A DNA stretch of 64,000 nucleotides from CAWBQO01 sp963790965 (GCA_963790965.1 CAWBQO010000002.1:62001-126000), one strand, 5' to 3'; numbered from the stretch's first letter, positions 1 through 10,018 are shown. The notes: generated from the sequence alone by a model not told the origin. Numbers and translations: made by a program.

Positions 1-1607
1 ACAATGTCAACCTGCGCGACGACAAGACGTACCCGTACATCTGCATCAAGAATGAGCGTTTCCCGCGCGTTTTCCCCACGCGCCGCGTGCGCCGGGACGG
101 ATCGCGGTACTTCGGCCCGTACACGGATGTAAAGAGCATGAAGCTGATGCTCCGCACCATCCGTTCGATCTTCAAGCTGCGAACGTGCAACCTCAATCTC
201 GCGCCCGAACCGATCGCCGCCGGCAAGTACCAGCCCTGCCTCGAGTATCACATCAAGAAGTGCGCCGCCCCCTGCGTGGCGCTGCAGGATGAGTCGTCTT
301 ATATGCAGACCATCCGCCAGATCGAGAAGCTGCTTAACGGCCACACGAAGGAACTCTCGGACCTGCTCAAGGACGAGATGAAGCGCCTCGCGGGCACGAT
401 GCACTTCGAGGAAGCGGCGGAGATTCGCGACCAGTTGCTTGCCGTCGAGAAGTACCACGAGAAGCAAAAAGTGGTAAGCCTCGACGAGACGGACCGCGAC
501 CTCTTTGCACTCGCGGCCGACCGGGAGCACGATGTCGCTTGCGGTGTCATCTTCAAGGTCCGTGAAGGCAAGGTCATCGGACGGCAGCACAAGTACCTCC
601 GCCGGATCGAGGGGATTGAAGAGCCGGAGTTGATGCAGAAGCTCCTGGAGAACTACTATACCGAGGCGACTTTCTACCCGGACGAGGTGCTGCTTTCGAC
701 GGACGTGCTCGATTCCAATCCTTTGGAGGAGTTTCTGCGGCAGGCCAAAGGTCGGAAGGTGATGTTGAGGGTGCCGGAGCGCGGCGACAAGGCGGGGCTG
801 ATGCGGATGGCGGAAGCCAACGCCCGTTTGCTGGTCGAAGAGTGGAAAGCGCAAAAGGCCAAACAGGACGAAGAGCGCGTGCCCCACGCCGTCAAGGCGC
901 TGCAGCGAGATTTGCAGCTCAAGCACCTCCCGCGCCGCATCGAATGCCTCGACATTTCGCACCTCTCCGGGACCGGAACGGTCGCGTCGTGCATCGTTTT
1001 CGAGGATGGTAAGCCCAAGAAGAGCGAGTATCGTACCTACAAGGTGCGCACGGTCGAGGAAGGTCAGATCGACGACTTCCGCTCTATGAAGGAAGTCGTT
1101 GGGCGGCGCTATGGGCGGGTCATGCAAGAGAATGGCCCCTGGCCGGACCTCGTCGTCGTCGATGGAGGCAAGGGGCAGCTCTCGAGCGCTGTCGAGGCGC
1201 TTAAGCTCGCAGAGGTTTACGGGCGGTTCCCGGTCGTCGGACTGGCAAAAAGGCTGGAAGAAGTCTTCTTCCCCGGCGACTCCGAATCGGTGCTGATCCC
1301 GCGCACCTCGTCGTCGCTGCAGCTCATGCAGCGGACGCGCAACGAGGCGCACCGCTTCGCGATCACGTTCCAGCGGAAGCAGCGGCAGCTAAAGACGCTG
1401 CATTCAGAGCTGATGGACATTCCGGGCATCGGCCCAAAAAGCGTTCGCAAGCTGCTGAAGACGTTCGGTTCCGTGAAGCGCGTTCGGGAAGCCTCTCGCG
1501 AGGCGCTCATCGAGGTCATGGGGGTCTCTTACGCTTCGCGCGTCTACGGGCACCTCCACCCGGAGGCGGTGCCGCCGGCGGAAGAGCCGGCCTCCGGGGG
1601 CGAGTAA
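1..1607 (+). CDS. uvrC: UvrC excinuclease subunit, 5' end outside the window
   Basis: Nucleotide excision repair nuclease that makes both incisions after UvrAB damage recognition. The frame is open from base 3, so the gene enters from the left edge and most of the N-terminal GIY-YIG domain is missing. Visible parts, in order, are the RYFGPYTD stretch that ends the GIY-YIG domain, a Cys-containing PCLEYHIKKCAAPC segment, a UVR helical segment (HFEEAAEIRDQL), the RNase H-like endonuclease domain (ECLDISHLSGTGTVAS, then DLVVVDGGKGQL), and a C-terminal helix-hairpin-helix pair (IPGIGPKSVRKLL). The protein ends at a TAA at 1605-1607. Identity is firm from the family-specific motif order. Confidence 0.97.
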   Translation, partial: NVNLRDDKTYPYICIKNERFPRVFPTRRVRRDGSRYFGPYTDVKSMKLMLRTIRSIFKLRTCNLNLAPEPIAAGKYQPCLEYHIKKCAAPCVALQDESSYMQTIRQIEKLLNGHTKELSDLLKDEMKRLAGTMHFEEAAEIRDQLLAVEKYHEKQKVVSLDETDRDLFALAADREHDVACGVIFKVREGKVIGRQHKYLRRIEGIEEPELMQKLLENYYTEATFYPDEVLLSTDVLDSNPLEEFLRQAKGRKVMLRVPERGDKAGLMRMAEANARLLVEEWKAQKAKQDEERVPHAVKALQRDLQLKHLPRRIECLDISHLSGTGTVASCIVFEDGKPKKSEYRTYKVRTVEEGQIDDFRSMKEVVGRRYGRVMQENGPWPDLVVVDGGKGQLSSAVEALKLAEVYGRFPVVGLAKRLEEVFFPGDSESVLIPRTSSSLQLMQRTRNEAHRFAITFQRKQRQLKTLHSELMDIPGIGPKSVRKLLKTFGSVKRVREASREALIEVMGVSYASRVYGHLHPEAVPPAEEPASGGE

Positions 1608-1725
1608 TTCCGAGGGATTGCGGAGGTCGCGCGTCAACGCTTGTCAGCTTTATTGCCATTGCGCCCGGGCGCGTCGGCTATATTCGCCGTGCAGCTATTC
1701 TCCACCGGCCGAACTCCGACCACGT

Positions 1726-2712
1726 ATGCTGAACTACATCTGGGCCGGGCTGATCATCCTCAGCCTGGTGTTTGCCCTTGCTTCCGACGTGACCAACGAG
1801 GTGCGAGACACCTACCGGAACGATCAAGCGCTTCCCATTACCCTTCACTTTCCCGGCGGAATCGACGAGAGCGCCCGTTCCTCTCCCGTGGACATCCGCC
1901 TCGATCCGGCAGTTTACCGCTCCTTCTACGGAACGGACGTAAAGCCGGACTCCGCCTATACCGGGACGCTCGTCCGAACGAAGCGCGGCCTTCAGCTACG
2001 CTTTGGGTCGGACGCCAGCCTTCCCGCGCCGCTGGACGACATCTTCATCATCTCGCAGTCGCGAGACGAAGAGCTGCAAGGCCGTCTCGTCGACCTGACG
2101 CCTGTGGACGCCCAGACGGTGCGCACCGGCATCGTATTTGCGCCCGTGCGCTGGCTCAAACTGCGCGCCATCACCGGCGCGGCGTTCGACCTTGCCGAGA
2201 CGGCCGTCACGCTCGCCATTCAGCTCATCGGCGTGATCGTGCTCTTTCTCGGTCTGCTCCGAATTGCCGAGGCTGCGGGGATCGTACGCGCGATGATCCG
2301 GGTCACGCAACCCATCCTGCGACCGCTCTTCCCCGAGATCCCGAAGGATCATCCGGCGATGGGCCTCATCGTGATGAACCTTACCGCCAACATGCTCGGG
2401 CTGGGCAACGCAGCGACGCCGCTCGGACTGAAGGCCATGGAAGAGTTGCAGACGCTCAATCCGTCCGAGGACACGGCCACGAACTCCATGGTAATGCTGC
2501 TCGCGCTGAATACGGCAAGCGTGCAGCTCGTCCCGCCCACGCTGTTGGTCGCCATCATGGGTTTGCAGGTAAACGAACTGATGCTGCCGATCATCCTCGT
2601 CACCCTTTTCTCGGCCGTCGTCGCCGTATCCGCGGCGAAACTGCTGGGGCGGCTGCCCGGCTACCGCCGCTCCGATCCGATGCGGAAGGTCCCCGCTGCT
2701 CCGGCTTCCTGA
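1726..2712 (+). CDS. Nucleoside recognition (Gate) domain membrane protein, SpmA-like
   Basis: Integral membrane protein of about 328 residues. The ATG at 1726 was chosen because it opens directly on a hydrophobic segment (MLNYIWAGLIILSLVFAL); the longer open frame from 1618 adds a Cys/Arg-rich stretch unlike a protein. It has an extracytoplasmic-looking insert (about residues 30-140) and then several membrane segments with the conserved NLTANMLGLGNAATPLG stretch characteristic of SpmA/nucleoside-recognition proteins. The next gene is the SpmB-like partner, 52 bp downstream on the same strand, so the two are probably cotranscribed. In Bacillus these proteins affect spore core dehydration; in non-sporulating Bacteroidota the role is unknown, and no substrate can be inferred from the sequence. 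Confidence 0.85.
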   Translation: MLNYIWAGLIILSLVFALASDVTNEVRDTYRNDQALPITLHFPGGIDESARSSPVDIRLDPAVYRSFYGTDVKPDSAYTGTLVRTKRGLQLRFGSDASLPAPLDDIFIISQSRDEELQGRLVDLTPVDAQTVRTGIVFAPVRWLKLRAITGAAFDLAETAVTLAIQLIGVIVLFLGLLRIAEAAGIVRAMIRVTQPILRPLFPEIPKDHPAMGLIVMNLTANMLGLGNAATPLGLKAMEELQTLNPSEDTATNSMVMLLALNTASVQLVPPTLLVAIMGLQVNELMLPIILVTLFSAVVAVSAAKLLGRLPGYRRSDPMRKVPAAPAS

Positions 2713-2764
2713 CGGTCGGCTTCTCGCCCATTTCTCTGCTCAACTCCTTCTTTACAACGGCCCT

Positions 2765-3304
2765 ATGGATGCTCTTCGCGCCTTTATGGACCTGTTCGGC
2801 ATTGCGGTCCTGCTCATCATCATCGTCGGTTTTCCGCTCTACGGACTCTTCAAGAAGGTGCCCGTTTATGAAAGCTTTATCGAAGGGGCCAAGGAAGGAT
2901 TCGGCGTGGCCGTGCGCATTATCCCCTACCTTGTAGCGATTCTTTTCGCGATCGGGATGTTTAGGGCCTCCGGGGCGATGGACTTCTTGATCGATGGGTT
3001 GCGGCCTGTGTTCGCGTTCATCGGCATTCCGGCCGAGGTGCTGCCCATGGCGATCATCCGTCCGCTTACCGGCTCGGGCTCGGCGGCCATTGTGGCGGAC
3101 ATGATCAACGTCTACGGCGAGGACAACATCCTCGTAAAGATGGTCGCGACGATGTTCGGCTCGACCGAGACCACGTTTTATGTGATCGCCGTCTATTTCG
3201 GTGCTGTCGGCGTGTCGAAGGCCCGCCACGCGCTTCCGGCCGGCCTGATCGCAGACTTCGCGGCGTTCATCTTCGCGGCGTACCTAATTCAGATTCTGTT
3301 CTGA
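2765..3304 (+). CDS. Nucleoside recognition (Gate) domain membrane protein, SpmB-like
   Basis: A 179-residue membrane protein, the size of SpmB. The first segment (IAVLLIIIVGFPLYGLFK) is followed by KVPVYESFIEGAKEGF and the signature RPLTGSGSAAIVADMI, and then by FGSTETTFYVIAVYFGAVGV, all typical of SpmB. It forms a two-gene unit with the SpmA-like gene upstream. Function outside sporulating bacteria is not known; a paired Gate-domain transporter is the usual inference. Confidence 0.88.
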   Translation: MDALRAFMDLFGIAVLLIIIVGFPLYGLFKKVPVYESFIEGAKEGFGVAVRIIPYLVAILFAIGMFRASGAMDFLIDGLRPVFAFIGIPAEVLPMAIIRPLTGSGSAAIVADMINVYGEDNILVKMVATMFGSTETTFYVIAVYFGAVGVSKARHALPAGLIADFAAFIFAAYLIQILF

Positions 3305-3337
3305 GACGCAGCGCTGCGGTACGTGGGTCGGCGGGTT

Positions 3338-3595
3338 TGGCGCAGAGACGCAGAGATTTTGATCCCGCCACGCTCGCGGGCGCGATCTGCCTTGGCCTTG
3401 AAAGAGGCGGATTTGACGCAGAGGCGCAAAGACGCAGAGATTTTGATCCCTTGCGCGCCCGCGGGCGCGCAAGGGGCGCAATCGGCCTTGCCGCTACCAG
3501 AACAGGCTCCGCCCCACGAACCCTTTGCGTCTCTGCGCCTCTGCGTCTATTCTTCTACACCTGACGCCGCAACCCTCCGTGTCTCTGCGCCTCTT
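3338..3595. repeat. Cluster of CGCAGAGACGCAGAG-type repeats with a 28-bp palindrome
   Basis: Non-coding spacer between convergent genes. Two direct copies of CGCAGAGATTTTGATCCC (near 3350 and 3433) sit behind runs of (A/G)CGCAGAG units. Two inverted copies (TTTGCGTCTCTGCGCCTCTG near 3523, GTGTCTCTGCGCCTCTTA near 3579) lie at the right end. A perfect 28-nt GC-rich palindrome spans 3448-3475 (core CCCGCGGG). The right inverted copy contains the stop codon of the MFS gene (3594-3596). This resembles a REP-like or miniature element family. Confidence 0.75.
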
Positions 3596-5024
3596 AGTCG
3601 CGGGGCCGGTCGGCGGGGAGGGGGACGCGCGCGAGGGCGGCGTTCTTGAGCGGGACCGGCGTTCCGATTTCTTTACGCAGCGCGGCGTTCAGATCAGGTT
3701 CCGGCAGGCGGCTATGAACGAGCCATGCCATTCCGATGAGCGACGCGGCCCCAACAATGGTGTTCGACACAAAGCCGTAGCCGGTATAGAGCAACCCTGC
3801 GGCCGCACCGCCGATACCCACGCCCACTTGCCCGATCGAAACGGTGAGGCTCACCAGCGTACCCCTCCGCTCGCCGGACACCATCGCGGTGACGAGCGAT
3901 TGCAGCGGCCCAATGCGCATACCCACCATCATCATGGCGAATGCGAAGAGCACCGTCACCACGAAGAGGCTGACCGCCACCCACGTCGTGACGAACATGA
4001 TGACGCCCAGCCCGAGGCATGACCAAACGATGAGGGGTTTGCGGCCAATGTGATCGGAGAGTCGGCCGGCCAAGGGGCCTGTGATGACGTTTGCCAGTCC
4101 GCCGACAGCGAAAAGAGCCGCGATGCCGCCGTAGCCTACAAGGAGCGTTTCTTCAAGCCAGGTCGGCAGAAAATAGGTATATAGGCCCATGCCGAAGAAC
4201 ATCAGGAAATACACCGCAACGAGCGCGCGGATGTCCGGGCGCTTTAACAACGCCGAATAGTCGACGAGGACAGCGGGGACTGTAAGTGCGGCGCGCCGAC
4301 TCACCGATGGTTGCGGCAGGATGAACCAGATGAGCACCGACGCAAGCGCCATCACGACGGCGTAGGCCATGAAAGGGAAGCGGAAGCCGCCCCAGCCGGC
4401 GAGCATCGTACCAAGCGGAATGCCGACGATCTGCCCAAAAGCGATGCCGCTCATAACCCACCCGTTCGCCCATCCGCGCCGCTCATAGGGAAAATAGTCG
4501 CCCACGAACGAGACGGCACCTCCGCTGAGCACGCCGCCGGCGGCGCCCGCAATGGCGCGGACCGTTAGCAGCATTGCAAAACTCGCCGCAAGCCCGTGTA
4601 GCAGCAGCGCCGCCGCCATAAACGCGCTTCCGATGATCAGAATCTTGCGCCGCCCGATCCGGTCCGAGATCGGGCCGGTGATAAGCGCAAAGAGGCTCAG
4701 CATCAAGGCGTACGCAAAGACGAGCAAACCGAGCTTGGACGTCGTGACGCCGAGGTCGTCCCCGATGTACGGCAGCAGCGGCGCGATAATGATCACCTGG
4801 CTGCTGGACGAGAAGACCATCAACCAGAGGGCGAACAGGATCAGCCGGTCGCTGGGCGGAGCAGGAGATGTACGTGCCGGCACGGCTAAGGGAAAGGCAA
4901 GGTGGAGGGCACGGGACAAACGTGTAGCGCACGGACCGGTTTCGACGTGCTGTTTTCGCGTGCCGGGCGCTGTACATCCGCGCTTCTCACGGCGGTCGAG
5001 TGCCCGGTAATGAAACGATAACAT
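3594..5024 (-). CDS. Major facilitator superfamily transporter
   Basis: Twelve-helix secondary transporter in the inner membrane. The first helix is LILFALWLMVFSSSSQVIII, and the loop 2-3 MFS signature is clear (ITGPISDRIGRRKILIIG); the equivalent in the second half is GPLAGRLSDHIGRKPLIV. The substrate cannot be deduced; the overall look is of a drug/metabolite:H+ antiporter. The listed start is the first ATG, but the first 50 or so residues are Arg/Cys-rich and unlike an MFS N-terminus, so translation probably begins at an internal GTG near 4883. The gene diverges from the TonB-dependent receptor, and its stop lies in a repeat. Confidence 0.9.
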   Translation of the reverse strand: MLSFHYRALDRREKRGCTAPGTRKQHVETGPCATRLSRALHLAFPLAVPARTSPAPPSDRLILFALWLMVFSSSSQVIIIAPLLPYIGDDLGVTTSKLGLLVFAYALMLSLFALITGPISDRIGRRKILIIGSAFMAAALLLHGLAASFAMLLTVRAIAGAAGGVLSGGAVSFVGDYFPYERRGWANGWVMSGIAFGQIVGIPLGTMLAGWGGFRFPFMAYAVVMALASVLIWFILPQPSVSRRAALTVPAVLVDYSALLKRPDIRALVAVYFLMFFGMGLYTYFLPTWLEETLLVGYGGIAALFAVGGLANVITGPLAGRLSDHIGRKPLIVWSCLGLGVIMFVTTWVAVSLFVVTVLFAFAMMMVGMRIGPLQSLVTAMVSGERRGTLVSLTVSIGQVGVGIGGAAAGLLYTGYGFVSNTIVGAASLIGMAWLVHSRLPEPDLNAALRKEIGTPVPLKNAALARVPLPADRPRD

Positions 5025-5150
5025 GGGGGCAACGCCCGCATAACATGCGAGAGATACTTTTGCAACCGACGAAGCAGGGCTTCAGGCGGCCGCGGTTCGA
5101 CGGTGGAGGTAATTTGCAGCCTGCCTTTCTGCAGCAACCATACTCAAACA

Positions 5151-8030
5151 ATGAACGCATTCCGCACGAAGGCTTTGAAGATATTCCTGGCGCTACAGAT
5201 ATCAGTGTTTCTCATTCCCGCTGCGTATGCCCAGAGCGGAAGCATCTCAGGTGTTCTCGTAGACGGCGCGTCAGGTGAAACCCTGATCGGGGCGAATGTC
5301 ATTCTGCGCGGCACCAGCACAGGATCGACGACCGACCTCGACGGAAGGTACTCCGTAGACGGTATCGCACCGGGCACCTACGCGGTGGTGTACTCCTACA
5401 TCGGCTATCGGCCTCAGACGGTGGAGGCCGTCCAAGTCGGCCCGGGGGAGGTAACGAGGATCGACCTGAGCCTGCAGCCGGCGTCTTTCGGTCTGAACGA
5501 AGTGATTGTGGAGGCCGCTGCGATCCGCAAATCGGAAGCCGTCCTGCTACGCGAACGGCAGAAGTCGGCTGCTTTCAGCGATGCGATATCGGCAGAGGCG
5601 ATCGGACGCTCCGGCGCACCGGACGCCGCCGCGGCCATGTCCAAAGTAACCGGCGCAACGGTGGTGGGCGGAAAGTACGTTTACGTCCGAGGACTCGGAG
5701 ATCGCTATTCCTCCACCCAGCTCAACGGGATAGAGCTTCCGAGCGCGGACCCCGACCGCAAAGCGTTCCAGCTGGACCTGATCCCGTCGAGCCTGCTCGA
5801 CAATATCATCACCACCAAGACGTTCACGCCGGACAAGTCCGGCAGCTTCAGCGGCGGCTTGGTCAACATGGGTACAATGACATTCCCGGAGAGGCTGACG
5901 GTGCAACTCTCCTCTTCCGTGGCGTACGTCACCGGAGTAACAGGATCTTCGTCCTTCCTCGGCGTGCCGGGGGCGAACATGGGGTTGTTCGGGTTCAATC
6001 GACTGCCGTCACTGCCGAGCATTATCAATGAAGAGGACGTTCCGCAGACACCCAGCGTCGAGTTCGAGGCCCGCCGCGACCCGGAAATAGCGGCACGTAT
6101 CGACCGCATTTCCAGGGCATTCTCGGCGAACATGGTGCCGCTGCAAACTGCGGCCCCCGTCAACCGCAGTTTATCGGCGGCCTTCGGCAACAGTATGGCC
6201 CTCTTCGGACGTCCGCTGGGTTTCTCGGGGAGCCTGACCTACAATCAGGAATATGCCTCGTACAGCGGCGGCGCTATCGGACGGTATCGCCTGCTCGGCA
6301 AACTGGGCGAAACAGCTGATCTGACAACCCTCAACCTCTTCGATGGTGACATTGGGTCGGATACCCGGTCCTCTCAGCAGGCAAGCTGGGGGGCAATGGC
6401 TACGGTCGGGTACAAGCCGCACCGGCTCCATGAGATATCGTCGACCGTCCTCCTCACCCGCAGCGCCTCCGCGGAAGCGCGCTCGCTGAATGGGTACTGG
6501 GAAGACATCGGTGCGCTTGCTACTTATCAAACCCGGGTAATGGGTTCTCGCGAACGAGACCTCTCGTCGGTTCAGGTCAAGGGCGAACACGCCTTGCCGC
6601 AAATCAACGTCAAGTGGAACGTCTCATTGGCCTCCAACGCCCAGGATGAGCCTGATTTGCGCTATATGTCCAACCACTACATCGTTCGCGAACAGTATGG
6701 CGACACGGTGTACCTGAAGCCGCCTACGCTCTACCCGGCCCCGACCCGCTTCTTCCGAAACATGGAGGAGACACATCGGAGCGCCGGACTCGACCTGACG
6801 GTGCCGTTTGCCCGGGGCGGACGTAGCCACCGCTTGAAAGCGGGCGGCACCTTCTTGCAGGTGCAAAGGACGTTCAGCGAACGTCGCTTTGAGTACCGAG
6901 AGGGAAAGGGCGCAAACTACACGGGCTTCTACGGCAACAATGACGGTTTCTTCAGCACCGTGGGCGTTGTCGATACTACGGCGAGCGGACTGTTCGTCAT
7001 CGGAAACTACATTATTGAAGCTCCTACTCTCAAGAACAACTACACCGGCGGCCAGACTGTCGCGGCCGCATACGGCATGGCCGACGTGCTCGTCGCGAGA
7101 CGCTTGCGGCTCATCGGAGGTGCCCGAATCGAGACGACCCGGATGGAAACGGTTAGCGCCGACTCCTTGCAGCCCGTCGGATCGCTCGACGACCTGGATG
7201 TACTCCCTTCGCTCAATGTAGTCTACGCGCTGAGGGACAACATGAACCTGCGCGCCGCGGCAACACGGACATTGGCACGCCCGACCTTCCGCGAACTCGC
7301 TCCCTACGGCACCTTCGATTTTGTGGGCGACTTCACCTTCGAAGGCAATGCCTCCCTCGGACGGACACTCATCTCCAACTTCGATCTGCGCTGGGAGTGG
7401 TTCACTCGCCCCGGAGAGATCGTGGGCTTTAGCGGATTCTTCAAAAAGTTCGCGGATCCGATCGAGCGGGTGATCGACTTTCAGCGAGACGTCATCACGG
7501 TTCAGAATGTCCGGGAGGCAACCGTCTATGGTATCGAAATAGAAGCGCGCAAGCGGCTCGATTGGCTCTCACGCCGGCTCGCGAACTTCCAGATTGGAGC
7601 GAACGCCTCCATCGTCCGATCCGCCGTCTCCATTCCCAAACAGGAGCTTGCCTTCAACCGGGAGGAGGACCCTGACGGACCCTCGACAAGGCGCTTCCAG
7701 GGGCAATCTCCCTACGTGTTGAACGCCAACCTCTCCTATGAGAATCCCGAGTCCGGCACGGCGGCTTCTCTATACTATAACACTTTTGGAGAGCGCCTGA
7801 GCACTATTACACTCGGCGCTACGCCGGACGTATTCGAAGAGCCTCGCAATACGCTCGACCTGCTCTTCTCCCAGAGGCTTCCGGCGGGCCTCAGGTTAAA
7901 GATCGCAGCGAAGAACGTCCTGAACGCCGATGTGGTATTCAGCCAACGATTCAAGGGACGAACGTACGACTACCAGCGCTACGCCACCGGACGGGTGTTC
8001 TCGGTGGGTGTCTCTTATGCAATCAACTAA
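5151..8030 (+). CDS. TonB-dependent receptor with N-terminal carboxypeptidase-regulatory-like domain
   Basis: Outer-membrane active transporter of about 959 residues. The ATG at 5151 gives a Sec signal peptide ending AAYAQ; the upstream in-frame start at 5103 would add 16 residues with no signal character. A beta-sandwich CarboxypepD_reg-like domain (about residues 30-115, GVLVDGASGETLIGANVILR) precedes the plug (SGAPDAAAAMSKVTGATVV, then YVYVRGLGDRYSSTQLNGIE), followed by a 22-strand-type barrel to the C-terminus. The plug sequence resembles TonB-dependent receptors found beside T9SS-type secreted proteins. The next gene is such a protein, with a hairpin terminator between them, so they may act on a common polymeric or metal ligand. 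The substrate is not inferable. Confidence 0.93.
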   Translation: MNAFRTKALKIFLALQISVFLIPAAYAQSGSISGVLVDGASGETLIGANVILRGTSTGSTTDLDGRYSVDGIAPGTYAVVYSYIGYRPQTVEAVQVGPGEVTRIDLSLQPASFGLNEVIVEAAAIRKSEAVLLRERQKSAAFSDAISAEAIGRSGAPDAAAAMSKVTGATVVGGKYVYVRGLGDRYSSTQLNGIELPSADPDRKAFQLDLIPSSLLDNIITTKTFTPDKSGSFSGGLVNMGTMTFPERLTVQLSSSVAYVTGVTGSSSFLGVPGANMGLFGFNRLPSLPSIINEEDVPQTPSVEFEARRDPEIAARIDRISRAFSANMVPLQTAAPVNRSLSAAFGNSMALFGRPLGFSGSLTYNQEYASYSGGAIGRYRLLGKLGETADLTTLNLFDGDIGSDTRSSQQASWGAMATVGYKPHRLHEISSTVLLTRSASAEARSLNGYWEDIGALATYQTRVMGSRERDLSSVQVKGEHALPQINVKWNVSLASNAQDEPDLRYMSNHYIVREQYGDTVYLKPPTLYPAPTRFFRNMEETHRSAGLDLTVPFARGGRSHRLKAGGTFLQVQRTFSERRFEYREGKGANYTGFYGNNDGFFSTVGVVDTTASGLFVIGNYIIEAPTLKNNYTGGQTVAAAYGMADVLVARRLRLIGGARIETTRMETVSADSLQPVGSLDDLDVLPSLNVVYALRDNMNLRAAATRTLARPTFRELAPYGTFDFVGDFTFEGNASLGRTLISNFDLRWEWFTRPGEIVGFSGFFKKFADPIERVIDFQRDVITVQNVREATVYGIEIEARKRLDWLSRRLANFQIGANASIVRSAVSIPKQELAFNREEDPDGPSTRRFQGQSPYVLNANLSYENPESGTAASLYYNTFGERLSTITLGATPDVFEEPRNTLDLLFSQRLPAGLRLKIAAKNVLNADVVFSQRFKGRTYDYQRYATGRVFSVGVSYAIN

Positions 8031-8059
8031 CTTCTCTTTGAGAAGACAAAGCAACCCCC

Positions 8060-8090
8060 GGGGCGGCCAAGAGGCTGCCCCGAGTTGTTT
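8060..8090 (+). terminator. Stem-loop terminator after the receptor gene
   Basis: GGGGCGGCC, loop AAGA, GGCTGCCCC (one G-T wobble) followed by GAGTTGTTT. It lies 30 bp after the receptor stop codon. Confidence 0.65.
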
Positions 8091-8192
8091 CTGCCCTGTG
8101 TTAACAAACCATTAGTTCTCCACTCTGCCGAATGCCTCAGACGGATCTGTGCAGCACTCCGGCTAACTTTCATCTCACTCCATAGGCAAACC

Positions 8193-9872
8193 ATGCTACG
8201 TAAAGTTAGAGTTTTCATCTTCTTCCTCTTAATCATTGCGCCTTCGGTCCGGGCGCAAACGAGGATCACCGTCACCGACGCGAGCATCAACGCGGGCGAC
8301 AAGGTTATCTGGTCAGCCGATAATGAATATGTTCTTAGCGGAGCCGTCTTCGTTGAGGAGGGCGCAACGCTTACCATCGAAGCCGGAACGGTTATCAAGG
8401 CTGAATCCGCCCAAGGAGTCAATGCTTCCGCCCTCATCATCACGCGTGGCGCGCAGATCTTCGCGAACGGGACAGCTGACCGGCCGATCATCTTCACCTC
8501 CATCGACGACGACCTGACGGTCGCCGACGACCTCGACTACACAGACCGAGGCCGGTGGGGCGGCGTGGTGCTCCTGGGGCGCGCCAGTACCAACAACGCC
8601 GGAAACGGCGAGCGCGCCGTCGAAGGTGTCAAGGACGTCGTCTCCTCCGGAGACCCGCGCGTTCTTTACGGCGGCACCGACGACGACGACAATTCGGGTG
8701 TCATGCAATACGTTTCCATTCGTCACAGCGGCATCAACGTCGGCGACGCAACAGGCAATGAAATCCAGGGCCTCACCCTCGGAGCGGTAGGCCGCGGCAC
8801 CACCGTCGACTATGTCGAAAGCTTCGCCTCAGCTGACGACGGATTCGAATTCTTTGGCGGAACTGTAAACACGAAGCACCTTGTCTCTGCTTTCAATGCC
8901 GACGACGCCTTCGACTACGACGAAGGTTTCCGGGGAAAGGGCCAGTTCTGGTTTGCAATCCTTGCACCCGATGAAGCCGGCGCGGCCGCCGAGCAGGACG
9001 GGGCCATCGGGGACGAGACAGGCTCGCCCTATGCCATCCCCGTATTCTACAATGCCACCTATATCGGTCCCGGCCTCGGCAACGTTCCGCCGACAGCGAC
9101 CGACCGCGCCGAACTTATGATCTTCCGAGACAATGCAGGCGGCAAGTACTACAACTCGGTCTTTACCGAGTTCGAAACAGCGAACGGAGGCAATGCCATC
9201 AATGTCGAAGATGTTGCTGCTACGCCCACGACGGATAGTCGTGCACGGCTCGAAGCGGGAGATATCGCGTTAGAAAACAACATATGGTGGCAGTTCGGGG
9301 CAGGCAACACGATTGCCCTCTTTGCACCGCAGCCTTATGTTCAGGAGTACCTCGGTCAAAGTGGTCTGATGAACAGCGTCGAAGATCCTTTGCTCCTTGG
9401 GATCAGCCGAAACCGTGATGGCATGCTCGACCCGCGCCCATCGGCCGAAAGTCCGGCCTTCTCGAACGCACGCAAGGAGTATTCCGACGCCTGGTTCACT
9501 CCTGTAAACTTCATAGGAGCGTTCGGGCCCACCAACTGGCTCGCCGGCTGGACTGCACTGTCCGGTTCCGGCTTCGTTCGGACCGCCGTTGAAAGCGCGA
9601 CGCTTCCACAGACGATGGCGCTCGAGCAGAATTACCCCAATCCATTCCAATCGACAACGACCATCGACATTCAAAATGATCGTACGCAGCCTATACGCAT
9701 TGCGGTCTATGACATGCTCGGTCGAGAAGTCGCAGTGCTCATGGACGGGGTACAGCCCGCGGGAGCCTTATCGGTAACGTTCTCCGGGGAGTCGTTAGCC
9801 CCCGGTACGTACATCTACACTGCCTGCCTCGATGGCCAGACCGAGAGCAAAACGCTGACGCTGCTGAAGTAA
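8193..9872 (+). CDS. Secreted protein with right-handed repeat-like body and T9SS type A sorting domain
   Basis: About 559 residues. The ATG at 8193 gives a signal peptide (VFIFFLLIIAPSVRAQ); the longer frame from 8085 has no signal character. The mature protein contains an N-terminal region with TLTIEAGTVIKAES and VQYVSIRHSG-like beta-repeat elements and abundant Asp/Gly, as in secreted Bacteroidota surface proteins. It ends with a classic type IX sorting domain (LEQNYPNPFQSTTTIDI, VYDMLGREVAVL, LAPGTYIYTA). It is therefore predicted to cross the outer membrane through the Por/T9SS machinery and be anchored or released. No catalytic motif is seen, and the partner is probably the receptor upstream. 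Confidence 0.85.
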   Translation: MLRKVRVFIFFLLIIAPSVRAQTRITVTDASINAGDKVIWSADNEYVLSGAVFVEEGATLTIEAGTVIKAESAQGVNASALIITRGAQIFANGTADRPIIFTSIDDDLTVADDLDYTDRGRWGGVVLLGRASTNNAGNGERAVEGVKDVVSSGDPRVLYGGTDDDDNSGVMQYVSIRHSGINVGDATGNEIQGLTLGAVGRGTTVDYVESFASADDGFEFFGGTVNTKHLVSAFNADDAFDYDEGFRGKGQFWFAILAPDEAGAAAEQDGAIGDETGSPYAIPVFYNATYIGPGLGNVPPTATDRAELMIFRDNAGGKYYNSVFTEFETANGGNAINVEDVAATPTTDSRARLEAGDIALENNIWWQFGAGNTIALFAPQPYVQEYLGQSGLMNSVEDPLLLGISRNRDGMLDPRPSAESPAFSNARKEYSDAWFTPVNFIGAFGPTNWLAGWTALSGSGFVRTAVESATLPQTMALEQNYPNPFQSTTTIDIQNDRTQPIRIAVYDMLGREVAVLMDGVQPAGALSVTFSGESLAPGTYIYTACLDGQTESKTLTLLK

Positions 9873-9890
9873 GCTCTCGTGATTTCTATT

Positions 9891-9928
9891 CACGGGCGGC
9901 ATATCGATTTGTCGGTCCGCCGCCCGTG
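9891..9928. terminator. GC-rich hairpin between the T9SS cargo gene and the M16 operon
   Basis: Perfect 10-bp stem CACGGGCGGC / GCCGCCCGTG with an 18-nt loop, 20 bp after the stop codon. There is no clear T-run, so termination is likely but not certain. Confidence 0.45.
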
Positions 9929-10018
9929 TCGTGGAGGGCGTTTGCTCTTTGTGGAACAAGAAGCGTTGCATCCCGTCATTCAGACCGGTTCAGACCCTCC
10001 GCCAATCCGGCCACGCCG

